Part shown: one piece after another, positions 56,279 to 64,000 of the stretch
How the letters are laid out: the number at the start of each line of letters is the position of its first letter
Numbering within the stretch: position 1 is the first letter of the stretch
Assembly (NCBI RefSeq): GCF_030766825.1
Contig: NZ_JASFDV010000014.1
Location: forward strand, 38,986 to 102,985
Source: Nocardiopsis sp. CC223A
GTDB taxonomy: Bacteria > Actinomycetota > Actinomycetes > Streptosporangiales > Streptosporangiaceae
Length of the DNA stretch: 64,000 nt
Reading direction: 5' to 3'
Translations under genes and position numbers: made by a program
The notes under the pieces: model-generated
The model's database searches: none
Told to the model about the DNA's origin: nothing
Seen by the model: only the letters and a program-made list of their open reading frames with translations

Positions 56279-58384
56279 ATGAGCAGACCTGCATCTCCGG
56301 GAGCGCCGTCCGAGGCGCACAACATCCTCGCGATCACTCCCTTCCGAAGGCTGTGGATCTCGCTCGTGCTGTCCGGACTGGGCGATTGGCTGAGCCTGCT
56401 GGCTCTGGTCTCCCTGGCCGCGATCTTCACGTTCGACGCCCCGGCCCCGGTCCGGTACCTGGCCATCGCCGGTGTCCTGGCCGTCAAACTCGCCCCCTCC
56501 GTCCTCCTGAGCCCCCTCGTCGGAGCGCTCGTGGACCGGTTGGACCGCCGCTGGACCATGGTCGGGGGCGACGTCCTGCGGGGCCTGCTCTACGTCTCGG
56601 TCCCCGTGGTGGGCCTGCTGGCCCCCGGGTTCGCGCTGCCGTGGCTGTTCATCGCGGCCCTGCTCGCCGAGGTCGTCGAGCTGCTGTGGACCGGTGCCCG
56701 GGACTCCGCGATCCCCAACCTGGTGCCCCGCAAGCTGCTGGGCCAGGCCGACCGCCTGGTGCTGTTCACCTCCTACGGCACCGCGCCGGTCGCCGCCCTG
56801 CTGTTCGCCGCCCTGGCCTCGGTCAGCAACGTGCTCGGCGTCCTCGTGCCCTCGCTGGCCTCCCCCGAGGCGGACATCGCGCTCTACCTCAACGGCCTGC
56901 TCTTCCTGGCCGCCGCCGGGCTGATCGCCGGGCTCCGGATCCCCGGCCACCGGCCCGCCAAGGACACCCAGAGCCCCACCCGTGACGCCCGCATCCTGCC
57001 GTCCGTCGCGCGCGGTATGCGCGGCTCCGGCGACCCGGTGCTGCTGCGCGGGCTGTCCCTGGGCCTGATCACCACGGTCGTCGCGGTGGGCGCCGTCATC
57101 GGCGTCGGCCGCCTGCACGCCGAGGGCCTGGAGGCGGGCAACGCCGGGTTCGGCATGCTGTTCGCCGCCGTCCTGGGCGGCATGGGCCTGGGCGCCGTCT
57201 CCGGCCCCCGCATCCTCAAGCTGTTCAGCCGCCGCCGACTCTTCGGGCTCACCGCGGTCGTCGCGGTGGTCCTGCTGCTATTCGTCGCCGCCGTGGGCGA
57301 CATGGTCCTGGCCGTGGTCCTGGCCCTGGCCCTGGGCGTCGCCGCGGGCATGGCCTGGGCGACCGCGTTCGGTGTGGTCACCCGCGAGGTCGAGGAGGAG
57401 CACCGTGCCGCGGTGCACGCCCACCTCAACGGCGCGGCCCGCCTGGCCCTGGTGCTGACGGCGGTGTCGGCCCCCGTCGCCGCCGGGTTCATCGGCGACC
57501 GCGCCCTGCCGATCGGCCCGCTCACCTACGACCTGCGCGGCAGCGCCGTCGTACTGATGGCGGTCGCCCTGCTGGGCGTGATCGCCGCCGTGGTCGCCCA
57601 CCGCCAGGTCAACCGGAACGACCCCGAGGCCGGCCCCGGCCTGCTCCCCGAGCTGTTCGCGGCGCTGCGCGGCGTCGAGATCACCGAGCCGGTCGACGAG
57701 GACGAGCGCGCCTCCGGCGCTTTCATCGTCGTCGAGGGCGGCGAGGGCGCGGGCAAGTCCACACAGGTCCGCGAACTCACCGTGTGGCTGCGCGACCAGG
57801 GCTTCGAGGTGGTCAGCACCCGCCAGCCCGGCGCCACCAAGCTCGGCATGCGGCTGCGCGCCCTGCTGCTGGACCGGGAGAACTCCCACATCACCCCGCG
57901 CGCCGAGGTGCTGCTGTACGCCGCCGACAAGGCCGACCACGTCCAGCAGGAGATCCTGCCCGCGCTCGAACGCGGCGCCGTGGTCATCAGCGACCGCTAC
58001 ACCGACTCGCTGCTCGCCTACCAGGGCACCGGTCGCGACCTGGCGGTATCGGACATCGCCGACATCAGCACGTGGGCGGTGCAGGGCCTGGTCCCCGACC
58101 TGACGGTGCTGCTGGACGTGCGGCCCGAGGAGGGCCTGTCCCGGCTGGGGGGCCCGGCCGACCGCATCGAGTCGGAGTCCGTGGAGTTCCACGAGCGGGT
58201 CCGCAAGGGCTTCCTCGACCTGGCCCGCCGGGACCCGGACCGCTACCTGGTCCTGGACTCCCGTGAGCCCCGCGAGAAGATCACCCGCGAGATCCAGAAG
58301 CGGGTGCGCGCCCTGCTGCCCGACCCGGTCCCGAGCAGCGCCGAGGCCGTCACCGGGATGATCCCGGTCATCAAGAACGACTGA
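56279..58384 (+). CDS. tmk: MFS-like membrane protein fused to thymidylate kinase
   Basis: 701 residues. The first 440 or so form an MFS-type membrane domain of about 12 segments (FRRLWISLVLSGLGDWLSLLAL at the start). After a linker, the C-terminal 225 residues are a full dTMP kinase: P-loop IVVEGGEGAGKSTQ (about 484-495), RQPGATKLG, the SDRYTDS motif and the lid-like RIESESVEFHERV. It phosphorylates dTMP to dTDP, here tethered to the membrane. Such fusions are known in actinobacteria. No ribosome site; TAACCT ends 8 nt before the ATG, so the transcript may be leaderless. A TTG three codons upstream is an alternative. Confidence 0.9.
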   Translation: MSRPASPGAPSEAHNILAITPFRRLWISLVLSGLGDWLSLLALVSLAAIFTFDAPAPVRYLAIAGVLAVKLAPSVLLSPLVGALVDRLDRRWTMVGGDVLRGLLYVSVPVVGLLAPGFALPWLFIAALLAEVVELLWTGARDSAIPNLVPRKLLGQADRLVLFTSYGTAPVAALLFAALASVSNVLGVLVPSLASPEADIALYLNGLLFLAAAGLIAGLRIPGHRPAKDTQSPTRDARILPSVARGMRGSGDPVLLRGLSLGLITTVVAVGAVIGVGRLHAEGLEAGNAGFGMLFAAVLGGMGLGAVSGPRILKLFSRRRLFGLTAVVAVVLLLFVAAVGDMVLAVVLALALGVAAGMAWATAFGVVTREVEEEHRAAVHAHLNGAARLALVLTAVSAPVAAGFIGDRALPIGPLTYDLRGSAVVLMAVALLGVIAAVVAHRQVNRNDPEAGPGLLPELFAALRGVEITEPVDEDERASGAFIVVEGGEGAGKSTQVRELTVWLRDQGFEVVSTRQPGATKLGMRLRALLLDRENSHITPRAEVLLYAADKADHVQQEILPALERGAVVISDRYTDSLLAYQGTGRDLAVSDIADISTWAVQGLVPDLTVLLDVRPEEGLSRLGGPADRIESESVEFHERVRKGFLDLARRDPDRYLVLDSREPREKITREIQKRVRALLPDPVPSSAEAVTGMIPVIKND

Positions 58385-58400
58385 TCCGCCGCGGCGGAAC

Positions 58401-58429
58401 GGGCCCGGGGGCGCACGCCCCCCGGGCCC
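58401..58429 (+). terminator. Terminator after tmk
   Basis: A 13-bp stem with one bulged base (58401-58413 / 58416-58429) lies 16 nt after the tmk stop. Confidence 0.5.
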
Positions 58430-58532
58430 CGCGCGTTCCCGGCCCCCGGAAGGGCCTGTGGACAACGGCCCGACCGTCGCCCCCGGCTCCTATCCTGGAG
58501 CCCTGGCACGACTTTCTACGTGGGGGTGGAGT

Positions 58533-59705
58533 GTGACGGTCTTCGACGACCTGGTCGGTCAGCGGACCGCGGTGGACCACCTGCGGCGGGCGGTGGCCGG
58601 TGCCGCCGACCTCGTCGCCGGGGGAGCCGGCGCGGGCATGACCCACGCCTGGCTGTTCACCGGCCCACCCGGCTCGGGGCGCTCGGAGGCCGCCCGCGCC
58701 TTCGCCGCCGCCCTCCAGTGCCGCGACGGCGGCTGCGGCCACTGCGACTCCTGCCACCAGGTCATGGCCGGGACCCACCCGGACCTGCTGTACGTGCGGC
58801 CCAGCGGGCTGAGCTTCGGCGTCGCCGCCACCCGCGAGCTGGTCCTGCGCGCCGGGTCCAAGCCCTCCGGCGGGCGGTTCCGGATCGTGCTGTTCGAGGA
58901 CGCCGAACGCGCCACCGAGGCGGCCTCCAACGCCCTGCTCAAGGCGGTGGAGGAGCCCTCGCCGCGCACCGTGTGGCTGCTGTGCACGCCCACCCCCGAC
59001 GACCTGCTCGTCACCATCCGCTCCCGGTGCCGCCTGGTCACCCTCACCACCCCCTCCACCGCCGAGATCGTCGGCGCGCTCACCCGCGCCGGCGACGTGG
59101 ACGAGGACACGGCCAGGGCCGCCGCCGTCGCCTCGGCCGGGCGGATGGACCGCGCCCGGCAGCTGGCCACCGACCCCGAGGCGCGCCGCCGCCGCGAAGA
59201 GGTGCTGTCCATCCCCGCCCGGCTCGACGGCATCGGCGCCTGTGTCACCTTCGCCGCCCGGCTCTACGAGATCGCCGAGGCGGAGTCCAAGGCGATCACC
59301 AGCGCCCTGGACGAGAAGGAGAAGGGCGAGCTCAGGGCGGCCTTCGGCGAGGGCTCCACCGGCAAGGGCATGGCCAAGGCCATGCGGGGCTCCGCGGGCG
59401 CCATGAAGGACCTGGAGGAGAGGCAGAAGCGCCGGGCCACCCGGATCAAGCGCGACTCCTACGACCGCGCCCTGCTGGACCTGGCCGCGTTCTACCGCGA
59501 CGTGCTCACCCTCCAGCTCGGGGCGTCCGTCGAGCGCTCCACCGGGGAGCGCTCCGGCGATCTGGAGCGCATCGCCCGCTCCAGCACACCGAAGACCACC
59601 CTGCGGCGCATCGACGCCATCATGGACTGCCGCGAGCGCATCGCCGCCAACGTGCACCCACAGATCGCCATGGAGGCCATGACCTCCGCCCTCCTCATCG
59701 GCTGA
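58533..59705 (+). CDS. holB: DNA polymerase III subunit delta'
   Basis: 390 residues of the clamp-loader AAA+ family. The P-loop region is GPPGSGRSEAARAF, where arginine stands in place of the Walker lysine, as expected for delta', which does not hydrolyse ATP. A zinc-binding cluster CRDGGCGHCDSC follows, then the family motif SNALLKAVEEPSPRTVWLL. It works with gamma/tau and delta to load the sliding clamp. GTG start at 58533 (VTVFDDLVGQ), the only start that gives the conserved N-terminus. The gene regularly follows tmk, as here. Confidence 0.93.
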   Translation: MTVFDDLVGQRTAVDHLRRAVAGAADLVAGGAGAGMTHAWLFTGPPGSGRSEAARAFAAALQCRDGGCGHCDSCHQVMAGTHPDLLYVRPSGLSFGVAATRELVLRAGSKPSGGRFRIVLFEDAERATEAASNALLKAVEEPSPRTVWLLCTPTPDDLLVTIRSRCRLVTLTTPSTAEIVGALTRAGDVDEDTARAAAVASAGRMDRARQLATDPEARRRREEVLSIPARLDGIGACVTFAARLYEIAEAESKAITSALDEKEKGELRAAFGEGSTGKGMAKAMRGSAGAMKDLEERQKRRATRIKRDSYDRALLDLAAFYRDVLTLQLGASVERSTGERSGDLERIARSSTPKTTLRRIDAIMDCRERIAANVHPQIAMEAMTSALLIG

Positions 59706-59858
59706 GTCCCCGGCCCGGACTGCACGCTGGGCGGTGGCCCGCCCGCGTCCCCCGGCGGATACGGTCGACGTACGGTGCCACCTCCCCGTCGCAACCGGAA
59801 CGGCGGCACGGCCATCACAGGCGAGGGTGGAACCGAACGACGGGAAGGACGGGAACGC

Positions 59859-61418
59859 GTGGCGACGAGGCTGCGGGCAGCGGTGGCGGCGACGCTCACC
59901 GGCACGGTGCTCCTGGTGAGCGGGTGTACGGCACAGGCGCCGGACGGAGGGGCGCAGGAGCCGACCGACTCGCTCGGGGCCCTGGGCGACCTCACCGAGC
60001 AGGAGCTCGACTGGGGCGACTGCGACGGCGGCCCCGCCGAGGCCGAGTGCGCCACGTACGAGGTGCCGCTGGACTACGACGAGCCCGAGGGCGAGCGCAT
60101 CGAGATCGCGGTCAAGCGCATGGCCGCCACCGGCGACGACGTCATCGGCTCCCTGCTGGTCAACCCCGGCGGCCCGGGCGGCTCCGGGTACGACTACGTC
60201 GACCACGCCTCGTTCATCGTCAGCGAGCAGGTGCGCGAGCGCTTCGACCTGGTCGGCTTCGACCCGCGCGGGGTCGGCCGCAGCACTCCGATCACCTGCC
60301 TGCCCGCCGGGGAACTCGACGACTTCATCGGCGGCGCGGCCGAGTCCGCCGACGGCGACGGCGACATGGCCGAGCTGACCGAGGCCGGGATCACCGACAT
60401 GGAGGACGGCAGCCGCGAGTTCGTGGAGGCCTGCCAGGCCAACGCCCCCGACCTCATGCTCAACGTCGGCACCGTCAACGTCGCCCGGGACATGGACGTG
60501 CTGCGCTCCCTGCTGGGCGACGAGAAGCTCACCTACCTGGGCGCCTCCTACGGCACCCACATCGGCGCCCACTACGCCGAGCAGTTCCCCGACCGGGTGC
60601 GCGCGCTGGTGCTCGACGGCGCCGTCGACCCCACCCTGGACCAGCTCGACCTGAGCGTCGCCCAGGCCACCGGGTTCGAGACCGCGCTGCGCGCCTTCGT
60701 CGAGGACTGCCTCACCCGCACCGACTGCCCGCTGGGCGGCAGCGGCGACTCGGTCGAGGACGGCGTGGCGGCCCTCGACGAGTTCCTGGCCTCCACCGCC
60801 CGGGAACCGCTCGCCAACTCCATGGACGACCGGGAGATCAACCGGTCCCGCACCGAGCTGGGCGTGCTCGCCGCCCTGTACTCCGAGTCCTGGTGGGACC
60901 GGGTCCGCGAGGGCCTGAACGACGCGATGAACGACGGTGACGGCACCGTGCTCCTCCAGCTGGGCGACGAGCTGTACAGCCGCAACGACGTCCAGGAGTA
61001 CGAGAACTCCACGGCCGCCCTCATCGCGGTGAACTGCTCCGACTCACCCAGCCCGCGCCGGGTCGATGCCTACGCGGAGGCCGCCGAGGAGGCCGGGGAG
61101 GAGTCGCCGATCTTCGGCCCGAGCCTGGCCTGGGGTGCGCTGCCGTGCGCGTTCTGGCCCGAGGAGGCGGTCTACGACGGCGGTCCGCTGGACGCGCCGG
61201 GCGCCCCGCCGATCATGGTGGTGGGCACCACGCGCGACTCCGCCACCCCCTACGCCTGGGCCGAGGCGCTGGCCGAGGCGCTGGAGTCCGGCTTCCTGGT
61301 CACCCGGGACGGCGACGGCCACACCGGCTACCGGATGGGCGACGTGTGCGTGGACCGCATGGTCGACGCCTACCTCATCGACCTGGAGGTGCCCGAGGAC
61401 GGGATGGCCTGCGCCTGA
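59859..61418 (+). CDS. Lipoprotein alpha/beta hydrolase, TAP-like (SlpE-type peptidase)
   Basis: 519 residues. The signal peptide ends in a lipobox LLVSGC, with Cys23 the lipidated residue, so the protein is anchored outside the membrane. The alpha/beta hydrolase core has NPGGPGGSGYDY (oxyanion region), GASYGTHIG with the nucleophilic serine (about 230), and a C-terminal TAP-like domain with GTTRDSATP and GHTGY supplying Asp and His. These enzymes cut tripeptides or proteins from the N-terminus. GTG start at 59859 has GGAAGGAC upstream. Confidence 0.9.
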   Translation: MATRLRAAVAATLTGTVLLVSGCTAQAPDGGAQEPTDSLGALGDLTEQELDWGDCDGGPAEAECATYEVPLDYDEPEGERIEIAVKRMAATGDDVIGSLLVNPGGPGGSGYDYVDHASFIVSEQVRERFDLVGFDPRGVGRSTPITCLPAGELDDFIGGAAESADGDGDMAELTEAGITDMEDGSREFVEACQANAPDLMLNVGTVNVARDMDVLRSLLGDEKLTYLGASYGTHIGAHYAEQFPDRVRALVLDGAVDPTLDQLDLSVAQATGFETALRAFVEDCLTRTDCPLGGSGDSVEDGVAALDEFLASTAREPLANSMDDREINRSRTELGVLAALYSESWWDRVREGLNDAMNDGDGTVLLQLGDELYSRNDVQEYENSTAALIAVNCSDSPSPRRVDAYAEAAEEAGEESPIFGPSLAWGALPCAFWPEEAVYDGGPLDAPGAPPIMVVGTTRDSATPYAWAEALAEALESGFLVTRDGDGHTGYRMGDVCVDRMVDAYLIDLEVPEDGMACA

Positions 61419-61514
61419 CCCCCGCGGGGTGCCGGGTCCGAAACCGTGTACCCGGCACTCCGCGAAGACGCTAAACTGGTGATCGCCTCGCCGCGTGAAC
61501 CCGCGCGGCGTCGC

Positions 61515-61587
61515 GCCGCCTTAGCTCAGTCGGCAGAGCGATTCACTCGTAATGAATAGGTCGTCGGTTCGATTCCGACAGGCGGCT
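61515..61587 (+). tRNA. tRNA-Thr (anticodon CGT)
   Basis: 73 nt. The acceptor stem GCCGCCT pairs with AGGCGGC, discriminator T. The anticodon arm is ATTCA-CTCGTAA-TGAAT, giving CGT. The T arm GTCGG-TTCGATT-CCGAC is intact. CCA is not encoded. A TAAACT hexamer at 61473 may be its -10 element. Confidence 0.95.
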
Positions 61588-61593
61588 CAGCAC

Positions 61594-61622
61594 AAACGCC
61601 ACCCCGGACCGGGGTGGCGTTT
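61594..61622 (+). terminator. Terminator after tRNA-Thr
   Basis: A perfect 12-bp stem AAACGCCACCCC / GGGGTGGCGTTT with a 5-nt loop, 6 nt after the tRNA end, finishing in three Ts. Confidence 0.8.
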
Positions 61623-62370
61623 CGCGTGGGGGGCCATTTGGGTGGCCAAGGCCTCCACCGGGCCCGGCCGGAACCGGCCGCCACAGGGCGAATGCGGGCA
61701 CAGCGCGACCGCTACCCGTCTCATCCGAGGGCGCCCCTCTGCGGGATGGCGGCCCGCCGGGTGGTGTACTTCTCCGGCCCCGTTCCCACGGATACGCGGC
61801 GGCGCCGGTCGGACCGGTGCGCGCCGCCTTCGGCGGTGCTTCCACCCGGGTCATCGTGCCGACAGGGCGCGATGGCCGTCCGGCACCGGCCGACCATCGC
61901 GACGACCCGCAAGGGCGCACCCGCGCGAAGGTCACACCACTTCAGGACACGACCCTCTGCGGGGCCGGGGTCTCCGGAGGCTGGAAGTACGGGATTCAGA
62001 CGTCCGGGGAAGACCGTCGCCGTCCGAGGCCGAGGCGGAGCGGTTCTCCGACGGCAACGGCCGCGAGGCGTTCGAGGAGGCGCTGACCCGGCAGGCCCGG
62101 TGTATCGAACAGGCCGCCGGTGCCGGGGACGGGGCCGGGGTGGACGAGCCGTGGCCCCTGCCGCCGGAGGATGTGCCCGCTACCCGAAGTGTTCGAGGAG
62201 GTGCTGACCCGGCAGGCCCGGTGTATCGAACAGGCCGCCGGTGCCGGGGACGGGGCCGGGGTGGACGAGCCGCGGCCCCTGCCGCCGGAGGACGTGCCCG
62301 CTACCCGAAGTGGCCGAATAATGACCTTTCGTGTCCGGTGGTCGGGGGTGAGCCGGGGTAGGGGCACCGC
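61623..62370. other. Degenerate region downstream of tRNA-Thr
   Basis: About 750 bp with long open frames on both strands but no convincing gene. A 121-bp tandem duplication fills 62070-62311. Just before it, a plus-strand frame (SEAEAERFSDGNGREAFEEA) looks like the end of a real protein, so this may be decayed DNA. Its place after a tRNA gene recalls an integration site, but no integrase or attachment repeat is visible. Confidence 0.5.
62070..62311. repeat. 121-bp tandem duplication
   Basis: Two nearly identical 121-bp copies (62070-62190 and 62191-62311), each starting GTTCGAGGAGG and ending CTACCCGAAGT, differ at only a few positions. The unit is not a multiple of three, so it would break any frame running through it. 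Confidence 0.9.
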
Positions 62371-62727
62371 ATGAGCTTGTTCTTCATGCTGGTGGCGCTG
62401 GTGGGCGCGGTGCTCGTGCTGGCGGGCGGGTCCTACGCCCTGCGCCGGGTCATCTCCGCGGTCACCGCCCGCCTGGCGGCGGACGAGGCCCCGGCCCCGG
62501 TGGACCCGGGGCCGGAGGCGCAGATCGGCGGATACGTGCCCGCCCCGCGCGTCCCCGGCGAGCTGCCGCCGCAGTTGCGGGCGCGGGTGGCCGACCTCGT
62601 GGCGCTGGGGCGCTCGGAGGAGGCGGTCCGCCTGGTGCGGGACCGCCTCGACGGGGACGAGGGCCGGGCGCGCGGGATCGTTGCCGCGCTGGGCGGCGAC
62701 GGCGACACACCGGCCCTCGAACACTGA
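62371..62727 (+). CDS. Small membrane-anchored hypothetical protein
   Basis: 118 residues. One N-terminal membrane segment (LFFMLVALVGAVLVLAGG), a Pro-rich stretch, and a C-terminal helical part (VADLVALGRSEEAVRLVRDRL) resembling a single repeat-like helix pair. ATG at 62371 has GTAGGGG upstream. No family recognised. Confidence 0.65.
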   Translation: MSLFFMLVALVGAVLVLAGGSYALRRVISAVTARLAADEAPAPVDPGPEAQIGGYVPAPRVPGELPPQLRARVADLVALGRSEEAVRLVRDRLDGDEGRARGIVAALGGDGDTPALEH

Positions 62728-62728
62728 C

Positions 62729-62884
62729 TCACATCCCGGCGCGGCTGCGCAGCCCGCTCCACACGGCCGTGGCGACGAACAGGATCGCCGCGATGACGGC
62801 GAGCCAGAACAGGCCCTTGACCAGCACCCCCAGGATCGCCAGGAACAGCCACAGCGCCAACAGGACGAGTATGAGATAGACCAC
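62729..62884 (-). CDS. 51-residue hydrophobic membrane protein
   Basis: Begins MVYLILVLLALWLFLAILG and contains two membrane segments followed by a short basic end (LRSRAGM). The GTG at 62884 has a GGGGGG ribosome site just upstream. Small hydrophobic proteins like this are widespread in actinobacteria and unstudied. Convergent with the previous gene, 1 nt apart. Confidence 0.65.
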   Translation of the reverse strand: MVYLILVLLALWLFLAILGVLVKGLFWLAVIAAILFVATAVWSGLRSRAGM

Positions 62885-62998
62885 GTGCCCCCCTTGAACG
62901 TCCGGTACCTCCACTGATCTACCCGGCCGGGGCGCGCGGCACGCCCGCACCCCTGTGGCGGGGTGTGCAGGACGGTCCTCCCGGGGTATGAGGGGTGC

Positions 62999-63226
62999 AT
63001 GAGTCTGGAAGAGGCATCACGACAGCTGGAAGCGGCGATCCACGACGCGCGGGTCGCATTCGACTGCATCCTCCTCGATGAGTTGGATCGGGCCCACGTC
63101 AACGCCATCACCGCCCGGGCCGCGGTCGACGCGGCCGAGAACGCCATCCAGGTGGAGCTGGAGAGAAGGAAAGAGGAGGCCGGGGAGGGCCGGGAAGAGG
63201 AGGACGAGGAGATCTCCTCGGACTGA
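62999..63226 (+). CDS. Small acidic hypothetical protein
   Basis: 75 residues, almost wholly alpha-helical: SLEEASRQLEAAIHDARVAF then an Ala-rich helix and a highly acidic tail (EGREEEDEEISSD). No cysteines or membrane segments. ATG at 62999 has GAGGGG 3 nt upstream. Function unknown. Confidence 0.6.
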   Translation: MSLEEASRQLEAAIHDARVAFDCILLDELDRAHVNAITARAAVDAAENAIQVELERRKEEAGEGREEEDEEISSD

Positions 63227-63238
63227 TACCGACTTTTT

Positions 63239-63268
63239 TCGAACAGGGTTTCGAACAAAGGGTATGCT
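63239..63268 (+). promoter_or_regulatory. LexA-like box and -10 element of a leaderless promoter
   Basis: TCGAAC-AGGG-TTTCGA (63239-63254) matches the actinobacterial SOS box TCGAAC-N4-GTTCGA at 11 of 12 positions. TATGCT (63263-63268) follows and could be the -10; the box would then overlap the -35. The next ATG lies 6 nt after the -10. Confidence 0.5.
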
Positions 63269-63274
63269 CGGAGC

Positions 63275-63658
63275 ATGCCCGATCATTCGCTGAGTCCGGA
63301 CTGGCCCGCGAGTGTGCACCCACCCGGGTCGGACTCCTTCGAACGGACGGCCGTGGTGTGGCTGTTCGACCTCCTGCCCGCCGATTACCGGCTGCACGGG
63401 GTCCTGCGGCGGTATCCGGTCGCACTCTCGCGGTTGGCGCGCCGGCACCTCACCGCGGTCCTGGCCGCCGGCCGCGAGGGTTACCGCACCGCCCGGGTCG
63501 AGCTGCGCGACCACTTACCCCCGCACGCGCTCGAACAGGTGATGCGCGCCTATCAGGCGGAGGGGCGCCGCACCGCCGCCGTACTGCGCTCCGTCGAGGC
63601 CGTCGACGCGGCCCTGCGCACCCGGTACGACGGCGAGGCGTTCGAGGAGGGGGCGTGA
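63275..63658 (+). CDS. Hypothetical protein, possibly SOS-regulated
   Basis: 127 residues, soluble, Arg-rich and mostly helical. It contains ERTAVVWLFDLLPADYRLHG and a helical C-terminal half (HALEQVMRAYQAEGRRTAAV). I do not recognise the family. The ATG at 63275 has no ribosome site; it sits 6 nt after a TATGCT element and is probably leaderless. The LexA-like box upstream suggests induction by DNA damage. Confidence 0.65.
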   Translation: MPDHSLSPDWPASVHPPGSDSFERTAVVWLFDLLPADYRLHGVLRRYPVALSRLARRHLTAVLAAGREGYRTARVELRDHLPPHALEQVMRAYQAEGRRTAAVLRSVEAVDAALRTRYDGEAFEEGA

Positions 63659-63666
63659 GACCCCCC

Positions 63667-64000
63667 TCAGGCGGTCACCCGGACCACCACGGCGACCTCG
63701 TCACCGGTGTTGACCAGGTGCTGGTGCCCGCCCAGGGAGCCGCCGACCACCCGGGCCCGGCCGGGGGCCAGCTCGGCCGCCGACCGCATGCGCCCGTCGG
63801 AGCCGGAGGAGATGAGGTGCGCCCGCCCGCTCACCAGGAACAGCACCTCCATGTCCGCGGCCCGCGGGGACACCGGGCCGGACACGAAGCTGTTGGGCTC
63901 CAGCGACACGGTGCTCACCCGCAGCCGCCCGTTGGCCTGGCGGCGGGCGACGCGCGGGGCGGGCTGCCAGTGGCCCCGCCGGGTGGGCCACAGGGTGGGC
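63667..64000 (-). CDS. Cupin-domain protein, C-terminal part
   Basis: The frame is open to the window edge, so the N-terminus lies outside. The visible 110 residues have a cupin beta-barrel pattern (SFVSGPVSPRAADMEVLFLVSGRAHLI then HQHLVNTGDEVAVVVRV in outline), with ADMEVLFLVSG corresponding to cupin motif 1 and GGHQHLVNTGD to motif 2. Metal-binding histidines are few. The role is unknown. Confidence 0.6.
   Translation of the reverse strand, partial: PTLWPTRRGHWQPAPRVARRQANGRLRVSTVSLEPNSFVSGPVSPRAADMEVLFLVSGRAHLISSGSDGRMRSAAELAPGRARVVGGSLGGHQHLVNTGDEVAVVVRVTA

Noticed and set aside
61515..62370. Integrated mobile element at tRNA-Thr
   Set aside because: No integrase, excisionase or repeated tRNA end was found; only a decayed tract with a tandem duplication.

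Overview
The window is high-GC DNA (GC-rich third codon positions, many GTG and some TTG starts, GGAGG-type ribosome sites) and looks like the chromosome of a sporulating, mycelial actinobacterium. Chaplin-type surface proteins, an AfsR/SARP-type activator, a second ClpP pair with an XRE regulator, PucR and ScfR/RamB-type regulators and a lysine-tailed topoisomerase I all fit that. Nocardiopsis or a close relative is my best guess; this is inference from gene content only. There are no rRNA genes, phage genes, intact insertion sequences or CRISPR arrays. Two tRNA genes are present.

Layout. 1-390: end of a dienelactone hydrolase. 597-5722: a methylcitrate-cycle operon (prpD-prpB-prpC, minus strand) divergent from its likely ScfR/RamB-type regulator. 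5723-11251: a large SARP-NTPase-TPR activator divergent from a flavoprotein and a DHA2-type efflux pump. 11588-16474: an unknown protein, a quinone-oxidoreductase-like enzyme, a GreA/GreB-like protein, a PucR regulator and a small membrane protein. 16777-20088: GAF regulator, aldehyde dehydrogenase and DUF779 protein. 20200-26992: a complete Mrp Na+/H+ antiporter operon (mrpA-C-D-E-F-G), divergent from a MarR regulator. 27977-29836: clpP-clpP pair facing a PopR-like regulator. 30412-31810: GlsB-type membrane protein and a Gfo/Idh/MocA oxidoreductase. 31917-38315: a translationally coupled deoR-galT-galE-galK operon divergent from a GH36 alpha-galactosidase. 38384-42599: PdxK-like kinase, an unknown protein, a TetR regulator and a DUF418 membrane protein. 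42642-47245: a frameshifted remnant, CopA, a copper-associated secreted protein and a GNAT enzyme. 47333-48882: tRNA-Leu and an M20 peptidase. 49137-52546: a surface-protein locus (secreted protein, LPLTG-anchored chaplin, five-repeat cysteine-free chaplin). 53194-61418: topA, an MFS-thymidylate kinase fusion, the DNA polymerase III delta' gene and a lipoprotein peptidase. 61515-64000: tRNA-Thr, a degenerate tandem-repeat tract, small genes and a partial cupin.

How the genes fit together. Several modules pair enzymes with a local regulator whose probable operators can be seen: two direct repeats 22 bp apart in the prp promoter, 11-bp repeats typical of SARPs before the flavoprotein-efflux pair, inverted repeats resembling the PopR/ClgR consensus at clpP and at the regulator gene, repeated GGAAA-containing elements between deoR and the alpha-galactosidase, and a CsoR-like site before the copper genes.

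The most unusual parts are the surface locus at 49-52.5 kb, a pair of look-alike hairpins with a covarying stem between that locus and topA (52.6-52.8 kb), an MrpC subunit carrying a long charged coiled-coil tail, and a probable SOS-type promoter driving a small unknown leaderless gene near 63.25 kb.
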